From contig WTCK01000163.1 of assembly GCA_013138615.1 (NCBI GenBank), positions 1 to 8,248 on the forward strand: DNA of 8,248 bases, in the 5' to 3' direction. The notes beneath the pieces were generated by a model, which worked only from the letters and a program-made list of their open reading frames with translations, had not been told where the DNA came from and did not search any database. The position numbers and the translations under genes were made by a program. This DNA comes from Candidatus Thorarchaeota archaeon. Lineage in GTDB: Archaea; Asgardarchaeota; Thorarchaeia; Thorarchaeales; Thorarchaeaceae. Shown here in pieces: positions 1-5,274 of the stretch. Every line of letters starts with the position of its first letter. The stretch's first letter is position 1.

Positions 1-517
1 CCCAACCCTTGTCGACGTAGCGATTAATCAGCTTCCAGGGCGAATCATGGAACTCTGGAGCAACCTCAAGGAAATCTTCGTAGCGTAGTTTAAGCTCGAA
101 AGTACCCAGCTGTATTGGGAGCTTAGCTCTCTCGCTGATTGTTCCTGTCGATTCCATATGCCATCCAAAGGCAGATTGACATAGATGAACCACGAAGTCC
201 TCCTTCTCTTTGCCAAGGTGCTTGTTGACAGCCTTGGATTCAGCCTCCGCTTGATACTCCCTGAGTCTGGGGTCGCCTATCTTCTCAACAATAAGACGGG
301 CAGTGGGATAGATGAGCATGTCCCCTGGTTCACCTGTGCGAAGTAGAGGAATCTCGGATTGATCGAGCGCAGCTAAAACCCGTTTCTCAGCCGCTTCAAT
401 GATGTACGTGTTGGTTCCAGATTCAACAAAGGATATCAGGCTTCTGAGGTCACGTGCGAGTTTCTGCTGAGCCTTCCTTGTTCCCACTGAGAACGGGTAC
501 TTCAGTTGCTGACTCAT
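1..517 (-). CDS. priL: DNA primase large subunit PriL, N-terminal part (cut by left edge)
   Basis: Non-catalytic large subunit of the archaeal/eukaryotic-type primase, which with PriS makes the RNA primers for chromosome replication. My translation of the minus strand from ATG at 517 stays open to base 1 (172 residues). It shows the family landmarks in order: an N-terminal YPFS segment (about residues 7-10), the DMLIYPTARLIVEKIGDPRLREY stretch (core YPTAR, about 71-75), a following EAESKAV helix, and HDSPWKLINRYVDKGW at the cut, which matches the family's 'WKLVNR...G.V' block. The C-terminal iron-sulfur domain would lie to the left of the window, so its cysteines cannot be checked. ATG 517 is preferred; a GTG lies two codons upstream and an in-frame stop at 539-541 rules out anything longer. 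A GGAG/AAGGA-like stretch precedes the start. The zinc-ribbon gene 61 bases upstream runs the same way and may be co-transcribed. No frameshift is seen. Confidence 0.88.
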   Translation of the reverse strand, partial: MSQQLKYPFSVGTRKAQQKLARDLRSLISFVESGTNTYIIEAAEKRVLAALDQSEIPLLRTGEPGDMLIYPTARLIVEKIGDPRLREYQAEAESKAVNKHLGKEKEDFVVHLCQSAFGWHMESTGTISERAKLPIQLGTFELKLRYEDFLEVAPEFHDSPWKLINRYVDKGW

Positions 518-578
518 GGACACAGTTCCTTCACTCCATTAAGATGAGCCAAGATTGCGGGTAAATCAAGTTTTGCTA

Positions 579-779
579 TTACATGTTGAATGTTGGACTA
601 TAATCGTCATATCCTTTCTCGTAGAACTTTTTTCCACAGGATGTGCACTCAAACATCTGAACCCCTTTTGAGAATGCCCAGCGATTTAGAATCCTGAAGA
701 TCTTGGAGCTTCCACACCTAGTACATTTTACTGTAGAATCATCAGCTGCCCAAGGCGAGTTGTGGCGTTTGGTGGACAT
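579..779 (-). CDS. Small zinc-ribbon protein
   Basis: A 66-residue protein of unknown function with one zinc-ribbon. Two CxxC knuckles are visible, C19-T-R-C22 and C45-T-S-C48, each followed by glycine and separated by 22 residues, as in TFIIS-like ribbons. These four cysteines would bind one zinc ion. The first 16 residues are polar and the tail after the ribbon (YEKGYDDYSPTFNM) is acidic and aromatic; no catalytic residues are evident. The protein may be a nucleic-acid-binding or adaptor protein, but that rests only on the fold. It lies directly upstream of priL on the same strand with a 61-base gap, so the two may share a transcript. The ATG at 779 has no good ribosome binding site, but an AT-rich box near 799-807 (minus strand) would place a transcript start close to the ATG, consistent with a leaderless message. 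Confidence 0.72.
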   Translation of the reverse strand: MSTKRHNSPWAADDSTVKCTRCGSSKIFRILNRWAFSKGVQMFECTSCGKKFYEKGYDDYSPTFNM

Positions 780-898
780 TATCAGGACACTTCTATTGCA
801 TATTTCTCAGGAGGGCTTTTAGTCTTTTAGACAACGCACCATATGTGCAGCTATTCCTTTGAGATGGATTGTGTCCAATCACTTTTTAGAGGCGCTTG

Positions 899-907
899 AT
901 TAAATAT
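899..907 (+). promoter_or_regulatory. Candidate archaeal TATA box for the ABC transporter genes
   Basis: The 9-base stretch ATTAAATAT fits an archaeal TATA element. If TBP binds here, transcription would start about 930, just before the ATG at 941. That would put the in-frame TTG at 896 outside the message. The same spacing would place the AGAAGGA stretch (925-931) at the very 5' end of the transcript, so the leader would be extremely short or one of the two signals is not used. No clear purine-rich BRE is seen upstream. Confidence 0.4.
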
Positions 908-940
908 GAACGTTGTATTGAAGCAGAAGGATATTCACAA

Positions 941-1906
941 ATGACATATGTTGTTGAGACCACGAATCTTACCAAGATTTTCGGCAGCAAGGTTATTGCC
1001 GTAAATAACATGGACTTGGCGGTTGAAGAGGGCACAATCTATGGTTTTCTTGGTCCCAACGGATCTGGCAAAACAACGGTGATAAGATTGCTGCTGGGGT
1101 TGATAATGCCCACTGCAGGAAGCATCAAGGTTTTTGGGGAGAACATGAACATGAATTCAGCCCATCTGCGGAAGCGGATTGGATACCTCCCAACTAATCC
1201 AATGCTCTCAAAAAGGATGACTCCGATAACCTACCTTGACTTCGTGGGTAGGCTCTTCAGCCAAACAAAAGACCAGAGAGTATCAAGGCTTTCGAAACTC
1301 ATAAGATCTGTCGGACTCCTTCCGAGTGCCTCTCGAGAGGTAAAGGGTTTCTCAACAGGCATGGTGACCCGCCTAGGACTTGCCGCATCTTTGATGAACG
1401 ACCCAGATTTGCTTCTTCTTGATGAACCTACATCCGGCTTGGACCCAGCTGGGAGAAAGTCAACCCTCGACCTAATCGAGGAACTGGATAAGGAGAAGAC
1501 AATTTTCGTGTCATCTCACATTCTGAGTGATGTCGATAGAATATGTACCCATGTCGGGATAATAAACGAAGGAAAGCTGATCTACTCAGGTTCCATCAAG
1601 GAGATGAAAAAGCACATCCAAGGTAATGTCCTCCGGTTGGAGCTTGATGGAGATATGAATACTTTTTGTGATAGACTGGCATCGATAGGGGGCATGGCCG
1701 CCTTTGAAAGGAGGGGAAGCTTCACAGTGGAGATTAGCTTCGTTTCTGAAATTTCTACCTTGAAAGCTATCCAAGATGTGTTAGGCTTGATAGTGGAGTG
1801 CAATCTAGATCTGATATCGATGAACTCCTCAACCTCTAGAATTGAGGATGCTTTCTTGAAATTACTTGAGGAGGAAGAATCACGTGGATTCGCAAGAGCA
1901 GTTTAG
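941..1906 (+). CDS. ABC transporter ATP-binding protein (ABC-2 / BcrA-type exporter)
   Basis: Cytoplasmic ATPase that would power the membrane partner encoded immediately downstream. With ATG 941 it has 321 residues, the usual length for this class. Visible motifs are Walker A GPNGSGKTT (38-46), signature FSTGM (137-141), Walker B LLLLDE (157-162) followed by PTSGLDP, and the switch histidine in SSH (H193). About 100 C-terminal residues after the nucleotide-binding domain form the regulatory tail typical of BcrA-like ATPases. Two departures are seen: the Q-loop glutamine position reads YLPTNP (T85), and the signature helix reads STGMVTRLGLA with no K/R-Q after the M. The longer reading frame from TTG 896 adds 15 residues, but ATG 941 has AGAAGGA nine bases upstream and a TATA-like box at 899-907, so 941 is chosen. 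The end overlaps the permease gene by 23 bases. The substrate is unknown. Confidence 0.9.
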   Translation: MTYVVETTNLTKIFGSKVIAVNNMDLAVEEGTIYGFLGPNGSGKTTVIRLLLGLIMPTAGSIKVFGENMNMNSAHLRKRIGYLPTNPMLSKRMTPITYLDFVGRLFSQTKDQRVSRLSKLIRSVGLLPSASREVKGFSTGMVTRLGLAASLMNDPDLLLLDEPTSGLDPAGRKSTLDLIEELDKEKTIFVSSHILSDVDRICTHVGIINEGKLIYSGSIKEMKKHIQGNVLRLELDGDMNTFCDRLASIGGMAAFERRGSFTVEISFVSEISTLKAIQDVLGLIVECNLDLISMNSSTSRIEDAFLKLLEEEESRGFARAV

Positions 1907-2627
1907 ATTCGTAGAGTGGCCGATGCCATTCTTGGCCATTGTGGAAGTCGATTTGCAGAATCTCTTTAGGAGCAGAATAACCTATGCTTGGCTAATTGTG
2001 GGAGTCTTTCTCCAAGTTATACGGGTTCTATCTGCGCCATGGGGCTGGGGAACATCAATAATCGTTGTCCAAGGGCTTGGGGATTTCATTCTCATTTGGA
2101 GCATGCTGATTATCGGAATAACAGCGAGTGCAGTGTCCTCTGAAGCGGGAGAACTCGCAGACTCCATAATGAGCAAATCTGTAAAGCGACACGACTACAT
2201 AATGGCGAAATTCACATCACGAATCATGTATGTGATGACGATCTACTTGCTAATTTCCGCAGTCCTAGTCGGTGCAGCGACGAGGCTGTTGGAGAATGAC
2301 TACGACATGAGTGGACTTGTTGCTGCACTCCTGCTTGTGGCACTTGCGTTAATAATGCTGACTACTCTTGGGGTTACGCTGAGCATGGTTACATCTAACA
2401 CGGTCATAACGATAGTGTCCTTGCTTGTCATATGGTACTCGATGACGATTTTCCTTCCTCTGGTAGATTTAGAGTTCATGTCCCCGAGCAGCATGATGAA
2501 TGAGCTACTTGACATCATTCAAGGTGTATGGAACGGAGAAGAATGGAAGATTGCCACCAGCTTTGGTGGAATTTCAATAATCGCAATGTTCCTATCTATA
2601 CTGTACTTCTCGATAAAGGACCTCTGA
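1884..2627 (+). CDS. ABC-2 type transporter permease
   Basis: Membrane half of the exporter, 247 residues from GTG 1884. Hydrophobic segments that can span the membrane lie at about residues 34-50, 66-84, 114-131, 145-167, 173-193 and 229-244, giving the six helices expected for an ABC-2 permease. Between helices 2 and 3 is the loop SSEAGELADSIMSKSVKRHD, which fits the family's 'E..G....L..PVSR' coupling segment. The GTG start is chosen because a strong GAGGAGGAAG ribosome binding site (1868-1877) sits just before it; an in-frame TTG at 1866 overlaps that site and is unlikely. The gene starts inside the last codons of the ATPase gene, so the two are translationally coupled and should form one transporter. 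There is no signal peptide and no extracytoplasmic binding protein nearby, which favours export over import. The exported substrate cannot be told from sequence. Confidence 0.87.
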   Translation: MDSQEQFRFVEWPMPFLAIVEVDLQNLFRSRITYAWLIVGVFLQVIRVLSAPWGWGTSIIVVQGLGDFILIWSMLIIGITASAVSSEAGELADSIMSKSVKRHDYIMAKFTSRIMYVMTIYLLISAVLVGAATRLLENDYDMSGLVAALLLVALALIMLTTLGVTLSMVTSNTVITIVSLLVIWYSMTIFLPLVDLEFMSPSSMMNELLDIIQGVWNGEEWKIATSFGGISIIAMFLSILYFSIKDL

Positions 2628-2759
2628 ATCTGCCATTGTTTGACATGGCCTGGATACCGCCGAACAAACCGATTACATACAATCTACACTCTCTTTACCC
2701 ACAGCTTCGTTACTATGTTCACGAGGGGGAAATCAGGGTCAGAATATCGCGGTAGGGGG

Positions 2760-3416
2760 TCAATTTTTTAGACCCACAACTATTGCTGCTGTTTCTCTGA
2801 TCTTCTTAGAGCCAGTTGGTTTCAGTCCCGCTTCGGTCATGAACTGAACTATGTCATCAACGCTATGCTTGCACATGTGTGGATACCTCTTTCGTGCTTT
2901 CTCCTCATCCATCCCATGTGCCCCCATTACGCGTACAAAGGCTTCTTCGTTTCCAGACACGAAATCAAAGACCACACAGACCCCAGATGGCTTCAGACTC
3001 TGAGCTGCCTGAAGTATAATGGACTGTGAGTTATCAACCTCATGAAGAAAGAAGCCAGAGAAAACCATGTTTACAGAGCTGGGTTCTAATGCCACTGCAT
3101 CTGTGTTGAAATCGTGCTGCGTTAGTATGTAGTTATCAGATGAGAGAACACAGGAGAGAATCTCATCCGCTTGTTTTAGCATGCTCTCGCTCTCATCCAG
3201 TCCATACACTTTCTTCGTTTGGAGCTTCGATACAGTATCCGCGAGAAAGAGTCCCGGGCCGGGGCCAAACTCTGCTACGACCTCGCGTGGTTCAACCCCA
3301 ATAAGTTCAAGCAGGGCATTCCAAAATGCCTCAGGGTATCTCTCATTGTAGGATCTTACCATACCCTGCACGCGCTCTGGGTCTTGCCAATCGGCCTTCC
3401 CCAGGTGCTCTACCAC
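2760..3416 (-). CDS. Class I SAM-dependent methyltransferase
   Basis: A 218-residue soluble protein predicted to transfer a methyl group from S-adenosylmethionine; the acceptor is unknown. Motif I is EFGPGPG (49-55), the SAM-binding glycine loop. Motif II acid D74 lies in VYGLDESESML and would contact the ribose hydroxyls. An acidic residue D102 follows in the adenine-binding region, then strand 4 as VNMVFSGFFLHEV (115-127), then LKPSGVCVVFDF (141-152), the usual 'L.pGG...i.D' block with the second glycine changed. A C-terminal hairpin (ETAAIVVGLKN) ends the Rossmann sheet. The start is GTG, and its G is also the last base of the TAG stop of the upstream thioredoxin-like gene (TAGTG at 3418-3414), so translation is probably by reinitiation. 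The N-terminal 30 residues, rich in charged and aromatic residues, may shape the acceptor site. The gene converges on the ABC transporter genes. Confidence 0.85.
   Translation of the reverse strand: MVEHLGKADWQDPERVQGMVRSYNERYPEAFWNALLELIGVEPREVVAEFGPGPGLFLADTVSKLQTKKVYGLDESESMLKQADEILSCVLSSDNYILTQHDFNTDAVALEPSSVNMVFSGFFLHEVDNSQSIILQAAQSLKPSGVCVVFDFVSGNEEAFVRVMGAHGMDEEKARKRYPHMCKHSVDDIVQFMTEAGLKPTGSKKIRETAAIVVGLKN
2764..2769 (+). terminator. Oligo-T run, possible terminator of the ABC transporter transcript
   Basis: Six T residues on the plus strand lie about 137 bases after the permease stop, inside the last codons of the convergent methyltransferase gene. Archaeal RNA polymerase can terminate at U-rich tracts without a hairpin, so this is the best candidate in the gap. 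The rest of 2628-2759 shows neither a plausible gene nor a strong hairpin. Confidence 0.25.
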
Positions 3417-3964
3417 TAGTGACGCCCCAATACGTAGTCGGCTCTCCTCAGCAGGCTCATGAATTCGCTCAAACTCTGCCGAAGAATCTCGGGATCACTG
3501 TAGAGCTTCTTTAGCTCAGCACTTCGCTCCTCAAGCGAAGAGTCATTCATCTCATTCATTATCTTGTACGCGGCTGTGGGCCTCTCAGTCCATCTCAGCA
3601 ACTCGTTATGGTTTGAGCTGAGAAATAGTACAACTGGCGTCTTCTTCTTCCCGTTGATCTTGAGGGCTTCATGGAAGTGTCCATTCTTATCACTGTCTAG
3701 AATGCGCAGCTCCACGTTGGGCGATAGTGATGCCATCCGCGCAAGAACAGGCAGGTTACCTGCGGTGTCATTGCAGCGATCGGTGCCAAAGACCAAGATG
3801 TTCACACGATTCTGGATACCACTGAGGGCTTCGGTTTCTTCCTCGTTGACTAAAAGGTCAACGTATCGTGCCTTCATAATCTCCACATTCTCACGTGCTG
3901 ACTTGAGAAATGTCTTGTAATCTACTGCGTTTTTCCACTCTGCAATCTCTGGCATGTATATCAC
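3416..3964 (-). CDS. Thioredoxin-fold protein with a monothiol CxxT site
   Basis: A 182-residue cytoplasmic protein that fits a thioredoxin family in which 'DWC.DC' opens helix 1. The matching segment here is FGTDRCNDTAGNLPVLARMA (59-78), followed by NVELRILDSDKNG, the cis-proline segment KTPVVLF (P110) and LLRWTERP. The family's second active-site cysteine is replaced by threonine (C64-N-D-T67), and C64 is the only cysteine in the whole protein. It therefore cannot form an internal disulfide; a monothiol, thiol-binding or non-redox role is inferred. About 50 helical residues precede the fold and about 40 follow it. GTG 3964 is taken as start because GGAG sits six bases upstream; ATG 3955 is the alternative. 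The stop overlaps the methyltransferase start by one base, so the two products are likely made together. Confidence 0.78.
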   Translation of the reverse strand: MIYMPEIAEWKNAVDYKTFLKSARENVEIMKARYVDLLVNEEETEALSGIQNRVNILVFGTDRCNDTAGNLPVLARMASLSPNVELRILDSDKNGHFHEALKINGKKKTPVVLFLSSNHNELLRWTERPTAAYKIMNEMNDSSLEERSAELKKLYSDPEILRQSLSEFMSLLRRADYVLGRH

Positions 3965-4033
3965 ATCAGGCTCCGAGAGAGAATTCTGCCGGTCCCACCG
4001 ACTGGTAGTTAGTTGTTTGGATTGAATAAAAGG

Positions 4034-4045
4034 CTATCTTGATAG
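4034..4045. promoter_or_regulatory. 12-base inverted repeat, possible operator
   Basis: CTATC-TT-GATAG is a perfect palindrome of two 5-base arms around a 2-base centre. It lies in the divergent gap between the thioredoxin-like gene and the AlkD-like gene, 53 bases before the latter's start. A regulator binding here could affect both directions, but arms this short can occur by chance. Confidence 0.25.
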
Positions 4046-4048
4046 GCA

Positions 4049-4060
4049 ATATTGTAATAT
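4049..4060. promoter_or_regulatory. AT-rich 12-base inverted repeat / possible TATA region
   Basis: ATATT-GT-AATAT has 5-base arms around a 2-base centre. Its centre is 15 bases from the centre of the previous palindrome. The stretch could also act as the TATA box of the AlkD-like gene, since a start about 26 bases on (near 4081) would leave a leader of roughly 17 bases before ATG 4098. The two readings are not exclusive: a repressor site overlapping a TATA box is a common archaeal arrangement. Confidence 0.3.
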
Positions 4061-4097
4061 CGGGCTGAAAACAGTCGACGGACGTGGTTAAGCAATC

Positions 4098-4781
4098 ATG
4101 ACAGCGGCAGAAGAGGTTCTGGAGGAATTAAGGAAACTAGGCAATCCTGAGCAAGCAGAAGCTGTTGCCAGATACTTGAAAACTTCTTCACTCAGATTCA
4201 TTGGAGTGAAACTTCCGCTCATACAGAAGACCGTGACGAGATTCACAAAGGGGCTTGCGACAGAGGAGCTGGTACCTCTTATGGATGGGCTTTGGAAGCA
4301 GACCATCTTTGAGCCACGAGTTGCAGCAATACGAGTTCTGGAGAGGTATGCGAAGAAGGGAGATGTGCCCCTTGCACTCGATACTGCATCTCGATGGATA
4401 GATGATGTTGATACATGGGCCCTCATGGACCCGTTGGGAACATCATGCGTAGGCACCCTTCTGCTGAGAAACCGCAGTATCGAAAAGACCCTAATCGAGT
4501 GGAGCATGAGTGAGAATTTCTGGCGACGTCGAGCCAGTATTTTGCCCTATCTCCATCTCTCCAAGAAATCAGTATACAATGGTGAATACACGGAGAGAAT
4601 CTTGCAGGCCATTCAGCCACACATTTCTGACAAGGAGTTCTTTGTAGGGAAAGCTGCTGCTTGGGTTCTACGTGAACTTAGCAAACGAGAACCAGAGATT
4701 GTGAAGGCGTTCATAGATCAGCATCGTGATGTGATGACACGCCTAGTGATTCGAGAGGCTAGCAAGAAACTGAAGTGGTGA
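4098..4781 (+). CDS. DNA alkylation repair protein (AlkD-like, HEAT-like repeats)
   Basis: A 227-residue all-helical protein of the AlkC/AlkD superfamily, glycosylases that remove N3- and N7-alkylated purines from DNA to start base-excision repair. AlkD proteins are about 230 residues, so this one is full length. The family's key positions can be matched: W107 and D111 in DTWALMDPLG (AlkD W109/D113), an arginine in FWRRRASIL (R144 or R145, AlkD R148) and W189 in GKAAAWVLRE (AlkD W187). With these kept, activity is likely. Repeated amphipathic helices run through the protein, with basic faces expected for DNA backbone contact. The start has no strong ribosome binding site, which would suit a short-leader transcript from the AT-rich box at 4049-4060. 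It heads a run of four plus-strand genes, but the 80-base gap to the next does not prove co-transcription. Confidence 0.87.
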   Translation: MTAAEEVLEELRKLGNPEQAEAVARYLKTSSLRFIGVKLPLIQKTVTRFTKGLATEELVPLMDGLWKQTIFEPRVAAIRVLERYAKKGDVPLALDTASRWIDDVDTWALMDPLGTSCVGTLLLRNRSIEKTLIEWSMSENFWRRRASILPYLHLSKKSVYNGEYTERILQAIQPHISDKEFFVGKAAAWVLRELSKREPEIVKAFIDQHRDVMTRLVIREASKKLKW

Positions 4782-4861
4782 GTAGAAAACGGGCTCGGTT
4801 GCTGGTTCTGCTTTGCGTTAATCCGCCAGCTCATAAGTTAGATTAGCGTGAAGCAGATGCC

Positions 4862-5215
4862 ATGACCGAGAAGATGATGCCTTATTGTGGTCTCATCTGC
4901 ACCAGTTGCGGAGCATACATCGCCAAGCGCACAAATGACGATGAGCTGCGTGTAAAAACAGCGAAGCGTTGGTCCTCGCCCGAATGGACTGTTAAGCCTG
5001 AAGAAATCAACTGTGATAGCTGCACGTCGGACAGCGACGAACTCTTCAAACATTGTTACGAGTGTGGCGTTCGAGCTTGCGCCCGAGAACGAAGCGTGGA
5101 AACATGCGCCCACTGCAGTGATTATGTCTGTGACAAACTTGAGAAATTGCTAGAATCCATAGGGGAGGAGGCAAAGAAGGGTCTCGAAGAGGTGCGAACG
5201 TCACTTCAAACGTAG
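4862..5215 (+). CDS. DUF3795 cysteine-rich protein
   Basis: A 117-residue protein that matches DUF3795, a family of small putative zinc-binding proteins without known function. The visible pattern is YCGLICTSCGAYIAK (8-22), INCDSC (49-54), HCYECGVRACA (64-74) and TCAHCSDYVCDKL (81-93). There are eleven cysteines (9, 13, 16, 51, 54, 65, 68, 73, 82, 85, 90) plus H64 and H84, enough for two or more metal sites. The last 25 residues form a charged helix. The family's N-terminal 'CGL.C..C' and terminal 'CA.C.dY.C.KL' blocks are intact, so the gene looks complete. ATG 4862 is the first methionine of the family block; an out-of-frame ATG lies five bases earlier and no clear Shine-Dalgarno sequence is seen. 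Genes on both sides point the same way, with gaps of 80 and 59 bases. Confidence 0.83.
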   Translation: MTEKMMPYCGLICTSCGAYIAKRTNDDELRVKTAKRWSSPEWTVKPEEINCDSCTSDSDELFKHCYECGVRACARERSVETCAHCSDYVCDKLEKLLESIGEEAKKGLEEVRTSLQT

Positions 5216-5249
5216 AAAGAGCACCAGCATTAGTTTCAGGCATCTGTTA

Positions 5250-5263
5250 TGCTTATCTAAGCA
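5250..5263. promoter_or_regulatory. 14-base palindrome before the DUF763 gene
   Basis: TGCTTA-TC-TAAGCA has two perfect 6-base arms around a 2-base centre, ending 11 bases before ATG 5275. The overlapping stretch GTTATGCTTA (5247-5256) is placed where a TATA box would be if the DUF763 message were leaderless, since no Shine-Dalgarno sequence is visible. A protein bound here would block initiation, so an operator is a reasonable inference. If transcription starts upstream instead, the arms would form a small hairpin next to the start codon. Confidence 0.35.
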
Positions 5264-5274
5264 AGAGCCTATCC

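Noticed and set aside
28..216. 62-codon minus-strand frame
   Set aside because: It lies in a different frame inside the priL coding region, whose conserved blocks cover the same bases.
816..830. Tandem CTTTTAG-T-CTTTTAG direct repeat in the divergent gap
   Set aside because: Two 7-base copies in AT-rich sequence are easily due to chance, and no third copy or alignment with a promoter supports a regulatory role.
2528..2755. 75-codon plus-strand frame running from the permease into the convergent gap
   Set aside because: It starts inside the permease in another frame, with no ribosome site of its own, and its product has no family features.
3564..3920. 118-codon open frame on the plus strand
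   Set aside because: It is antisense to the thioredoxin-like gene and its translation shows no recognisable motif.
4088..4507. 139-codon open frame on the minus strand
   Set aside because: It is antisense to the AlkD-like gene, is rich in Ser, Arg and Thr with no domain, and disappears as a candidate once the plus-strand gene with its catalytic residues is recognised.
4801..4830. GCTGG...CCAGC inverted repeat between the AlkD-like and DUF3795 genes
   Set aside because: The stem is only five base pairs around a 20-base loop, with no T-run, so a terminator or structured RNA cannot be supported.
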